This document shows, piece after piece, positions 7,564 to 13,751 of a stretch of 13,990 bases of DNA. Source of the DNA: an uncultured Bacillota bacterium (lineage in GTDB: Bacteria > Bacillota > Dehalobacteriia > UBA4068). The notes under the pieces are model-generated. The model saw only the letters and a list, made by a program, of their open reading frames with translations, did not search any database and was not told where the DNA came from. Position 1 is the stretch's first letter; every line of letters starts with the position of its first letter. The stretch is from the NCBI GenBank assembly GCA_934427095.1, contig CAKRYM010000021.1:1-13990 (forward strand), read 5' to 3'. A program made the position numbers and the translations under genes.

Positions 7564-7586
7564 TTTGACCTTGACTTTCTTTGACT
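7564..7586 (+). promoter_or_regulatory. CtsR operator (heptad repeats)
   Basis: CTTGACT (7570-7576), three bases, TTTGACT (7580-7586) is the reverse complement of the known CtsR box (RGTCAAA-NAN-RGTCAAA) with one mismatch. A third heptad, TTTGACC (7564-7570), overlaps the first by one base. The tandem sites cover the -35 element and part of the spacer, so bound CtsR would block RNA polymerase, giving autoregulation and heat-inducible expression of ctsR-clpC. Confidence 0.88.
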
Positions 7587-7599
7587 AATAGCATATACT
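7571..7599 (+). promoter_or_regulatory. Sigma-A promoter of ctsR-clpC
   Basis: TTGACT (7571-7576), a 17-base spacer and TATACT (7594-7599) sit about 37 bases before the ctsR ATG. The -35 hexamer is part of the CtsR operator. I see no sigma-B type promoter or CIRCE element here. Confidence 0.85.
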
Positions 7600-7636
7600 A
7601 AGATCAGATAAGGTCAGAAGAAGGGAAGGATGAGCC

Positions 7637-8104
7637 ATGTCAACATTATCCAATCAAATTGAGGCATACTTAAAAGAGTTGTTAGCCAAAACCCAAAGCG
7701 GCGTACTGGAAGTAAAGCGCAGTGATTTGGCAGATACCTTCATGTGCGTCCCTTCCCAGATCAATTATGTGCTGGGAACCCGCTTTTCTCCCCGGCAGGG
7801 GTATATGGTAGAAAGCAGGCGGGGCGGCGGCGGCTTTGTCCGCATCATTCGCCTGTTCATGGATGAGCCTAATGATCTCGCCGCTTTATTGGAAAACAAC
7901 ATCGCCCGCCGTGTCAGCCGGCAGGGTGGGGTGAAATTGGTGGAGCGTTTGGTGGAGGAGGAAATCCTCACCCCCAGAGAAGGCATGCTGGTGAATGCTT
8001 TAACCGGCGAAAACGCCTTGAAAGGCGCTGGGGATAGCGACGCTTTACGCAGTCAGCTCTTAAACCATATGTTGCAGCTTTTGCTTAGGGACGATTTTAT
8101 CTAG
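7637..8104 (+). CDS. ctsR: CtsR, transcriptional repressor of class III heat-shock genes
   Basis: A dimeric winged-helix repressor of clp genes in low-G+C Gram-positives that loses DNA binding on heating. The 155-residue length is typical. The helix-turn-helix covers about 25-50 (VKRSDLADTFMCVPSQINYVLGTRF). The beta-wing glycine loop ESRRGGGGFVRI lies at 59-70; this tetraglycine loop is the thermosensor in B. subtilis CtsR. Arg-62 in the loop corresponds to the residue that the McsB arginine kinase modifies in B. subtilis, although no mcsB is present here. The C-terminal half (LVERLVEEEILTPREGMLVNAL) is the dimer and regulatory domain. The operator overlaps its own promoter. A Shine-Dalgarno-like AAGGATG precedes the ATG. 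The Clp ATPase gene follows after 71 bases without a terminator, so the two form an operon. Confidence 0.96.
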   Translation: MSTLSNQIEAYLKELLAKTQSGVLEVKRSDLADTFMCVPSQINYVLGTRFSPRQGYMVESRRGGGGFVRIIRLFMDEPNDLAALLENNIARRVSRQGGVKLVERLVEEEILTPREGMLVNALTGENALKGAGDSDALRSQLLNHMLQLLLRDDFI

Positions 8105-8175
8105 CGAACATCCCTTTGCTTAAGCGGATTTCCAAACACAACAGAACTTACGCGAAAAAAAGGAGTTGAGGAAAT

Positions 8176-10866
8176 ATGTTATGTCAGCATTGTCAACAAA
8201 GGGAAGCGACCGTCCGCATGACCCGTATCGTGAACGGGATACGGCAAACCATGTACTTGTGCGAGCAATGTGCCGCTAGGCAGCAAGACGGCGGACTGGG
8301 ACAATTCCTCAGTGATTTTATGGGCTTTGGCGCCCCGGCCATTGGTAGCGACCGCTTGAGCCGCTGTTTGACCAACCGGGCCAAATTAGCCTTAGCCAAG
8401 GCAGAACAAATCGCTAAGGAGCGCAAAAGCGCTTATTTGAATACCGAACATTTGTTGCTGGCCCTCTTCCAGGTGGATGGCTTAGCCAGCCGGATGTTGA
8501 AAGAATTGAACCTGAACGCCGACGTTTTGGCAGAAGCCATTGACGACGAGGCCAACCGGGGTACGGAATATCTGGGCTTGGCCCCTAGAACCAAACGTGC
8601 CATTCAGCAGGCTTTGGAAGAAAGCAGCCGCATGGGCGTAAACTTCGTGGATACGGAGCATTTGCTCTTGGGCTTGGCCGCTGAGGAGGAATCCCAGGCT
8701 GCCCACTGGCTGCTGGATATGGGCGAAGCAGACGTGCGCCGCTTAAGACAGCTGCTCATTACCATGCTGCAGCAGGCGAGAAGCAACAATGGGGAATTCG
8801 CCGCACCGGAAGGGGGAGAAAACCAGGCCGGATCGAACCCCAATAGCAAAACCCCTGTACTGGATCAGTTTGGCCGGGATTTGACAGACCAAGCTCGCCA
8901 GGGTAAACTGGACCCTGTGGTGGGCCGGAATAAGGAAATCCAGCGGGTGATCCAGATCCTCTCCCGCCGGACCAAGAATAACCCGGTCTTAATCGGTGAA
9001 CCTGGCGTGGGCAAAACCGCCATTGTAGAAGGGTTGGCCCAGCTGATCGTGGAAGGCCACGTGCCCGAAACCCTCATCAACAAACGAGTGGTTTCCGTGG
9101 ATATGTCCGGTATGGTGGCTGGGGCCAAATACCGGGGTGAATTCGAAGAGCGCATGAAAAAACTGGTGGAAGAGGTCAGAGCCGACCATCATGTCATCCT
9201 CTTCATCGATGAAGTCCATACCATTGTGGGGGCTGGCGCAGCGGAAGGCTCCATTGACGCTGCCAATATCCTAAAACCCACTTTGGCCAGAGGGGAATTG
9301 CAGTGCATCGGCGCTACGACCTTGAACGAATATCGGACCTCTATCGAAAAGGACTCCGCTTTGGAACGGCGTTTCCAGCCGGTCATGGTGGGAGAACCCC
9401 TGCCGGAAGACGCTTTGCAGATCTTAAGAGGGTTAAGGGACCGTTACGAAGCCCATCACCGGGTACAGATCACGGACGCGGCTTTGGAAGCAGCAGTACG
9501 GCTTTCCGCCCGTTATATTCCTGACCGTTTCCTGCCCGATAAGGCCATTGACTTGATTGATGAAGCAGCGTCCAAGACCAGGCTCATGGCCTTTACCGCG
9601 CCGCCGGATCTGAAACAGAAGGAAGAAGCTCTGGCTCAGGTCCAGAAGGAAAAGGATGCGGCCATCAATGCCCAGGAATATGAAGAGGCTGCCCGCCTTA
9701 GAGATAAGGAAAAGGCCTTGACGGAAGAAATTGAAGCCAGCCGCAAGGGTTGGAAGGGCGCTACCACTGCCCGCACCCAGGTGGTGGATAAGGAACAGAT
9801 CGCGGAAGTATTGTCGGACTGGACCGGCATCCCCGTGGCCAGCTTAGACCAGGAAGAAGCAGATAAACTGCTGCATCTGGAAGAAAAGCTCCACGAACGG
9901 GTGGTGGGTCAGGAGGAAGCCGTTTCCTCCATTGCCCGGGCCATGCGCCGTGCTCGTTCCGGCTTGAAAGACGGCAAACGCCCCATCGGCAGCTTTATCT
10001 TCCTTGGCCCCACGGGCGTGGGCAAGACGGAGCTGGCCAAGGCTTTGGCCAACGCCATGTTTGGCTCAGACGACGCCATGGTGCGTATCGATATGAGCGA
10101 ATATATGGAGAAATACGCCGTATCCCGCTTAGTGGGGGCGCCCCCCGGCTATGTGGGCTATGACGAAGGCGGTCAGCTGACGGAAGCGGTACGCCGGAAA
10201 CCCTACAGCGTGGTGCTGCTGGATGAGATTGAAAAAGCCCATCCCGATGTGTTCAACATCCTCTTGCAGGTCTTGGACGATGGCCGCTTGACGGACAGCA
10301 CCGGCCGGATGGTGGATTTCCGCAATACCATCATCATCATGACCTCCAATGTCGGGGCTACGGAAATTACCCGCAATCGCTCCATGGGCTTTGGCTCTGG
10401 AGAGGAAGAAGGGTCGCTTCCTTACAGCCACATGAAAGAGCAGATGCTGGAAGCCTTGAAAAAGGTCTTTAGACCGGAATTCCTAAACCGTGTGGATGAA
10501 ACCGTGGTCTTCCATCCGCTGGAGAAAGAACAGATTTGCGCCATTGCGGGCTTGCTCTTGGCTGAGCTGGGCAAACGTATGGCACAGCAGGAATTGACGT
10601 TGACCTATGACCATGAGGTGGAAGAATACCTGGCCAAAGTGGGCTTTGATCCGGTTTACGGGGCTAGACCCCTGCGCCGGGCCATTTTGAACGAGGTGGA
10701 GGACCCCATCAGCGAAGGCATCCTGCGTAAGGATTACCAGGCTGGCGATATCATTCGCGTCCAGGTGGCAGAGGACAAATTGGCCTTTACCAAAGAAAAG
10801 CCAGGGGAAGTGGCCTTGGCTCAGCCTGAGGAAGAACAGAAGGAAGAAAAGGGTAAGGAGGAATAA
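8176..10866 (+). CDS. clpC: ClpC-type AAA+ unfoldase with N-terminal C4 zinc finger (ClpE/ClpC hybrid)
   Basis: A ring-forming unfoldase that feeds proteins to ClpP. It has 896 residues, longer than the ~810 of B. subtilis ClpC. Domains in order: a C4 zinc finger (C3, C6, C29, C32) like those of McsA and ClpE; a Gly-rich link; a double Clp_N repeat (~59-200, LNTEHLLLALF and VDTEHLLLGLA); AAA-1 with Walker A GEPGVGKT (274-281), Walker B VILFIDE (340-346) and RRF (398-400); a ClpC-type middle domain with a UVR motif (~490-525); AAA-2 with Walker A GPTGVGKT (611-618), Walker B VVLLDE (679-684), loop MGF (737-739) at the ClpP-docking position, and sensor-2 GARPLRR (829-835); then an acidic/Lys tail. 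Known ClpE has the finger but lacks this Clp_N, and ClpC has Clp_N but lacks the finger. AAGGAG and GAGG precede the ATG. The gene follows ctsR directly, with no mcsA or mcsB between them. Confidence 0.96.
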   Translation: MLCQHCQQREATVRMTRIVNGIRQTMYLCEQCAARQQDGGLGQFLSDFMGFGAPAIGSDRLSRCLTNRAKLALAKAEQIAKERKSAYLNTEHLLLALFQVDGLASRMLKELNLNADVLAEAIDDEANRGTEYLGLAPRTKRAIQQALEESSRMGVNFVDTEHLLLGLAAEEESQAAHWLLDMGEADVRRLRQLLITMLQQARSNNGEFAAPEGGENQAGSNPNSKTPVLDQFGRDLTDQARQGKLDPVVGRNKEIQRVIQILSRRTKNNPVLIGEPGVGKTAIVEGLAQLIVEGHVPETLINKRVVSVDMSGMVAGAKYRGEFEERMKKLVEEVRADHHVILFIDEVHTIVGAGAAEGSIDAANILKPTLARGELQCIGATTLNEYRTSIEKDSALERRFQPVMVGEPLPEDALQILRGLRDRYEAHHRVQITDAALEAAVRLSARYIPDRFLPDKAIDLIDEAASKTRLMAFTAPPDLKQKEEALAQVQKEKDAAINAQEYEEAARLRDKEKALTEEIEASRKGWKGATTARTQVVDKEQIAEVLSDWTGIPVASLDQEEADKLLHLEEKLHERVVGQEEAVSSIARAMRRARSGLKDGKRPIGSFIFLGPTGVGKTELAKALANAMFGSDDAMVRIDMSEYMEKYAVSRLVGAPPGYVGYDEGGQLTEAVRRKPYSVVLLDEIEKAHPDVFNILLQVLDDGRLTDSTGRMVDFRNTIIIMTSNVGATEITRNRSMGFGSGEEEGSLPYSHMKEQMLEALKKVFRPEFLNRVDETVVFHPLEKEQICAIAGLLLAELGKRMAQQELTLTYDHEVEEYLAKVGFDPVYGARPLRRAILNEVEDPISEGILRKDYQAGDIIRVQVAEDKLAFTKEKPGEVALAQPEEEQKEEKGKEE

Positions 10867-10890
10867 TCCCCCCTTGCCTTTGGAAAAACA

Positions 10891-10920
10891 AAAGGGCTGT
10901 TCCAGAAGGAACAGCCCTTT
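10891..10920. terminator. Bidirectional terminator between clpC and the substrate-binding protein gene
   Basis: A perfect 13-bp stem (AAAGGGCTGTTCC at 10891-10903 with GGAACAGCCCTTT at 10908-10920) has a 4-base loop. On the minus strand it runs into TTTTGTTTTT, and on the plus strand into TTTTCT. It lies 24 bases after clpC and 17 bases past the stop of the minus-strand gene. Confidence 0.93.
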
Positions 10921-10937
10921 TCTCATGGCAGGGATGC

Positions 10938-12287
10938 TTACATTTTTTGGTATTGACCGTTGACCAATTTGGCCATATAACCGGGGTTGGTGGTGTTTTG
11001 CCCGTTTTCATCAAAGGTGATGACGCCGCTTTCCAAATAAGGCGCCTCGATTTCCGTATGATGCAGGGTCTCGATCAAGGCATCGTAATCTGTGGTACCA
11101 TTGATGGCAATGGCCTGGCAAATGGTGAAAATGGCGGCCATTTCCAGCAACTCCTGATTATTCATATCCCGACCAGCTCTGGCCCGAAAAGCGGCGTTGA
11201 GCTTAGCAAAAATTTCATTATAGGTGATTTCCGTTTGGGAATTGCCCTCTTGTATGGTGACTTCCAGGCCGCTTTCCCCATTGCTGTTTTGGGTGACGGT
11301 GACACTGTTTTCCTCACTGGTCGCTGGGGTGTTCTTTTCCAGTAAGGGGGGAATCAGCATACCGCAGACATAGTCTAATTCCAACATTTGCGTGAGGGAG
11401 GAAACCCCAGGGGATTCAAAACTCTCCCCGCAGCAATAGAGCAAATTGGGTTCATAACGGGTGGCGGCATAAGCTTGCAGGAAAAGCTGCAAATCCGCGC
11501 CATCGCTGGCCTGGATAATGACGTCCGGCTCATTGGCAATGGTTTTCTGCACTTCCGCAGCCACAGAGGAAAGCCCCTGGGTGTAGGCAATACGGGCCAC
11601 CACCTCCAGGTTGTGGGTTTTGGCCGCGGCGTCAACGGCGGCCAGCATTTCCTTCCCATAGGAGGTATCCTCATAAACTACGGCAATTTTGGCGATTTGC
11701 GCGTCCTGGGTTTGGTTCAAGGTTTTGATCTGATTAAACAGCATGTCCATTTCCATGCTGGGTGTGGGCGCAATGCGGAAAAAGCTGTCCCCAAAGTCAT
11801 AGGTCGTCCCGTCTGTGAGTAAGCCGCTGGTGGCGGAACCACAGAATAAGGGCACGCCGCTTTCGGCCATGCGGTTGGCAGCGGCGGCGGTAAAATTATC
11901 CTCATAGGCGCCCACTACCGCCGTAACCCCAAGATTCACCAATTCCTCCGCGGCGCTGGCTGCATCCGCAGGATTGGAAAAGGTTTCCCCATGGACAAGC
12001 TCTACCTGGGCGTTACCATAAGCGGCAATACCATGGCTCTCGATAAAAGCCCAATCGGAATCATAGGGGTCATTGATTAAGGTGATGGCGGTTTCCCAAG
12101 CCTGCGTCAGAGAGCTACCCGCAGGCTGCAAGGTGCCCAGGTATACGGTTTCCGGCTGATAAACCTGCATATCGATTAAGGCTTGATCCTGTTGAATCTC
12201 TGTATCCGTAATGCAGGCGGATAAGGCTAGACTGGCAAGAACCAGCAAGCACAGGAAAAAGCAAGAAAGAAAACGTCGTTTCAGCAC
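10938..12287 (-). CDS. ABC-type substrate-binding lipoprotein, branched-chain amino acid (Peripla_BP_6) family
   Basis: A surface lipoprotein of the Leu/Ile/Val-binding fold that would deliver a ligand, probably an amino acid or related compound, to an ABC permease. From GTG 12287 it has 449 residues. It begins KRR, a hydrophobic core and lipobox LSAC with the modified Cys at 25. The mature part shows VYLGTLQPAGSS, LGVTAVVGAYED, SGVPLFCGSATS, KIAVVYEDTSYGKEML and EPDVIIQASDGADLQLF, the alternating strands of a type I periplasmic-binding fold. The track from an ATG 82 codons upstream would bury the signal peptide, and the promoter lies inside that extension, so GTG 12287, with GGAGG 10 bases before it, is preferred. 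A Thr/Ser/Asn-rich insertion (about residues 320-350) is unusual. No permease or ATPase genes are adjacent, so it works with components encoded elsewhere or acts as a stand-alone receptor. Confidence 0.92.
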   Translation of the reverse strand: MLKRRFLSCFFLCLLVLASLALSACITDTEIQQDQALIDMQVYQPETVYLGTLQPAGSSLTQAWETAITLINDPYDSDWAFIESHGIAAYGNAQVELVHGETFSNPADAASAAEELVNLGVTAVVGAYEDNFTAAAANRMAESGVPLFCGSATSGLLTDGTTYDFGDSFFRIAPTPSMEMDMLFNQIKTLNQTQDAQIAKIAVVYEDTSYGKEMLAAVDAAAKTHNLEVVARIAYTQGLSSVAAEVQKTIANEPDVIIQASDGADLQLFLQAYAATRYEPNLLYCCGESFESPGVSSLTQMLELDYVCGMLIPPLLEKNTPATSEENSVTVTQNSNGESGLEVTIQEGNSQTEITYNEIFAKLNAAFRARAGRDMNNQELLEMAAIFTICQAIAINGTTDYDALIETLHHTEIEAPYLESGVITFDENGQNTTNPGYMAKLVNGQYQKM

Positions 12288-12350
12288 AGGCAAAAGGCCT
12301 CCGAAAGTAAATTTGACGGCCCGGCCAAAAGCAAAGGCTTGTCTTTTCTT

Positions 12351-12379
12351 ATTATAGCGGCTCAGCAAGAAAAAGGCAA
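12351..12379 (-). promoter_or_regulatory. Promoter of the substrate-binding protein gene
   Basis: On the minus strand: TTGCCT (12379-12374), a 17-base spacer and consensus TATAAT (12356-12351), 63 bases before GTG 12287. Confidence 0.78.
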
Positions 12380-12498
12380 TTCTTTTCCGACCAAGGGAGA
12401 ATCCCTGGGCTAGAGCAGGGCGGGAAGTCATTTGGGGCAAGCTGGGGCTTCTTCCTTTGCCTGTCTGTTGGCTGATCTGGAAATTTTTCCACAAGCTC

Positions 12499-12527
12499 TT
12501 GACAATTTCTTCGTGTGTTGGTATAAT
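12499..12527 (+). promoter_or_regulatory. Consensus promoter of the tRNA-Thr/tRNA-Tyr unit
   Basis: Perfect TTGACA (12499-12504), a 17-base spacer and perfect TATAAT (12522-12527), 16 bases before the first tRNA base. This is the strongest promoter in the window, as expected for stable RNA. It is divergent from the promoter at 12351-12379. Confidence 0.93.
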
Positions 12528-12543
12528 AATCACCGTCAGCCTT

Positions 12544-12619
12544 GCCGACGTAGCTCAACTGGCAGAGCAGCTGATTTGTAATCAGCAGGTTGCGGGTTCG
12601 AGTCCCATCGTCGGCTCCA
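12544..12619 (+). tRNA. tRNA-Thr(UGU)
   Basis: A 76-base cloverleaf with encoded CCA. Acceptor GCCGACG pairs with CGTCGGC. D-arm is GCTC/GAGC, and the anticodon stem GCTGA/TCAGC encloses loop TTTGTAA with anticodon TGT, which reads ACA. The T-loop is TTCGAGT. In the T-stem (GCGGG/CCCAT) pair 49-65 is a G-U wobble and 50-64 is a C-A mismatch, a slight weakness in an otherwise normal tRNA. Confidence 0.95.
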
Positions 12620-12664
12620 ACGGTAGCGCCTGCTTGGTGCGCCAGGCTCAGGCAGGGCTGCCGT
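12620..12664 (+). other. Long hairpin spacer between the two tRNAs
   Basis: ACGGTAGC (12620-12627) pairs with GCTGCCGT (12657-12664), and CCTGC (12629-12633) with GCAGG (12652-12656), with a single bulge and an 18-base loop that itself can form TGG/CCA. It begins at the base after the Thr CCA. No T-run follows, so it is more likely a processing element or structured spacer than a terminator. Confidence 0.6.
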
Positions 12665-12677
12665 CAAAAATCCATAT

Positions 12678-12762
12678 GGAGAGGTTCCCGAGTGGCCAAA
12701 GGGAGCAGACGGTACATCTGTTGGCACCGCCTTCGATGGTTCGAATCCATCCCTCTCCACCA
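12678..12762 (+). tRNA. tRNA-Tyr(GUA) with aberrant anticodon loop
   Basis: An 85-base class II tRNA with encoded CCA. Acceptor GGAGAGG/CCTCTCC, the Tyr-type D-arm TTCCCGAGTGGCCAAAGGGAG, a long variable arm (GGC/GCC) and T-arm GATGG/CCATC with loop TTCGAAT are all intact and match bacterial tRNA-Tyr. The anticodon stem is GCAGA/TCTGT. The 7-base loop is CGGTACA: anticodon GTA is correct, but position 33 is G instead of the near-invariant U, and position 37 is C instead of A. G33 and C37 could pair across the anticodon. It shares the promoter of tRNA-Thr and ends at the terminator that follows. Confidence 0.9.
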
Positions 12763-12763
12763 T

Positions 12764-12797
12764 TGCCGCGAAGACAAGTCCTTCGCGGCAGTTTTTT
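12764..12797 (+). terminator. Terminator of the tRNA unit
   Basis: A perfect 10-bp stem (TGCCGCGAAG at 12764-12773 with CTTCGCGGCA at 12781-12790) is followed by TTTTTT. It starts two bases after the tRNA-Tyr CCA. Confidence 0.94.
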
Positions 12798-12836
12798 GTT
12801 GGTTTTGGCAACCCTTGGGCTTCCTTTGGCGCAAGG

Positions 12837-12865
12837 TTGACAAGAAAGAAGGGGACCGCTAAAAT
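12837..12865 (+). promoter_or_regulatory. Promoter of the DUF896 gene
   Basis: Perfect TTGACA (12837-12842), a 17-base spacer and TAAAAT (12860-12865), 39 bases before the ATG at 12905. No LexA-type box is evident around it. Confidence 0.78.
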
Positions 12866-12904
12866 AAAAGAAAAGAAGGCCGCCTGGCCAAACAGGAGGA
12901 AAAG

Positions 12905-13111
12905 ATGGGGAAATTGCTGGACCGGATCAATGAATTAGCCCAAAAAGAAAGAAACGAGGGCTTGACCCCAGCGGAAAAAGAGGAGCAGCAAAGGCTGCGC
13001 CAGGAGTATTTGGTCAATTTCCGCAGTAATTTTTTGGGCGTATTGGAAAACACCTATTTGCAGCGGCCAGACGGTAGTAAGGAGAAAATTCACCGGAAAA
13101 AAAGGCATTAG
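12905..13111 (+). CDS. DUF896 (YnzC-like) small helical protein
   Basis: A 68-residue, highly charged cytosolic protein of the DUF896 family. Family signatures are RINELA (7-12), the EKEEQQRLRQEYL helix (24-36) and FRSNF (39-43), followed by a basic tail (KIHRKKRH). The B. subtilis homologue YnzC forms a helical hairpin and is encoded in the SOS-induced yneA-yneB-ynzC operon, but its role is unclear. Here it stands alone between tRNA genes with its own promoter, and I see no SOS operator. AGGAGG lies 6 bases before the ATG, which fixes the start. An imperfect stem (13122-13131 with 13138-13147) follows the stop but lacks a T-run, so where transcription ends is not clear; read-through into tRNA-fMet is possible. 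Confidence 0.92.
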   Translation: MGKLLDRINELAQKERNEGLTPAEKEEQQRLRQEYLVNFRSNFLGVLENTYLQRPDGSKEKIHRKKRH

Positions 13112-13206
13112 GTCATTGGGGTTCCCTTTTTCTTGTGAAAAGGGGAATTACTGCACAAAAAGGCGGGGAAAGACGCTTTTTGCCGGGATTTTCTCTTGCC
13201 TTTGCC

Positions 13207-13235
13207 TTGACTTCTGTTATCTCGCGTGCTATACT
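13207..13235 (+). promoter_or_regulatory. Promoter of tRNA-fMet
   Basis: TTGACT (13207-13212), a 17-base spacer and extended TGC-TATACT (-10 at 13230-13235), 27 bases before the tRNA. Confidence 0.88.
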
Positions 13236-13262
13236 AATAGAGTACCCAGAAATGGGGAATAT

Positions 13263-13338
13263 CGCGGGGTGGAGCAGCTGGCAGCTCGTCGGGCTCATAA
13301 CCCGAAGGTCGGAGGTTCAAGTCCTCCCCCCGCAACCA
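13263..13338 (+). tRNA. Initiator tRNA-fMet(CAU)
   Basis: A 76-base cloverleaf with encoded CCA. The initiator hallmarks are present: an unpaired C1-A72 at the acceptor end, three consecutive G-C pairs in the anticodon stem (TCGGG/CCCGA) and loop CTCATAA. T-stem GGAGG/CCTCC encloses TTCAAGT. It has a separate promoter and terminator. Confidence 0.97.
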
Positions 13339-13368
13339 TCAAGCTGAACCAAAAAAGATATCAGCGCG

Positions 13369-13405
13369 AAAAGCCCAGAAGTTTCAACGACTTCCGGGCT
13401 TTTTT
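13369..13405 (+). terminator. Terminator of tRNA-fMet
   Basis: A 12-bp stem with one mismatch (arms 13371-13382 and 13390-13401, AAGCCC...GGGCTT) is followed by a T-run. It lies 31 bases after the CCA. Confidence 0.9.
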
Positions 13406-13722
13406 GCGCCCATTTTTAGAGGCGTGACAAAAAGATGCCAAAATGGACTTTGGCAAAATCAGTGGACCTGTACCTTTACCCAAGGCATTTCGAGCTACTT
13501 TTCCGAGGATTTTTCGGGAAAGTGGCTCGTTTTTGCTCTCGGCAAAATGTAGAATTTCGACCGGCGTTTTTGTTGGTATTGTCGGATAGATGTTCCAAGT
13601 ACAGATACCAGCGCGTTAGCCGGCTGTGCGACGTTTCAGACGTTAAAACCGCAGGCAAGCCTCCACCCGCTCCAGGACAAAATCACGGCGTATTGGCGAT
13701 GCTGGGACGCGAGAAAGCAAAG
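13406..13722. other. Structured intergenic stretch without a supported gene
   Basis: About 315 bases hold no convincing coding region. Inverted repeats are visible: TGCCAAA/TTTGGCA (13436-13442 with 13449-13455) and an imperfect hairpin spanning 13491-13529 (CGAGCTACTTTTCC against GGAAAGTGGCTCG). A plus-strand open frame crosses the region, but its composition is not protein-like and it overlaps the minus-strand gene. The change in character right after the tRNA-fMet unit fits the end of an integrated element or a leader region, but I see no recombinase or direct repeat to prove it. Confidence 0.4.
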
Positions 13723-13746
13723 CACCCGCTGCCAGCGCAGCGGGTG
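13723..13746 (-). terminator. Possible terminator of the partial gene at the right edge
   Basis: A perfect 9-bp stem (CACCCGCTG at 13723-13731 with CAGCGGGTG at 13738-13746) lies six bases past the stop at 13752. On the minus strand CTTTGCTTT follows, a poor T-tract, so the call is moderate. Confidence 0.55.
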
Positions 13747-13751
13747 GTCGT

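Noticed and set aside
12288..12533. 82-codon N-terminal extension of the substrate-binding protein
   Set aside because: It would place the signal peptide and lipobox internally, and it contains the TATAAT promoter; GTG 12287 has a good ribosome site.
13122..13147. Terminator after the DUF896 gene
   Set aside because: A 10-bp stem with a G-U pair is present, but no T-run follows on either strand, so it is not called as a terminator.
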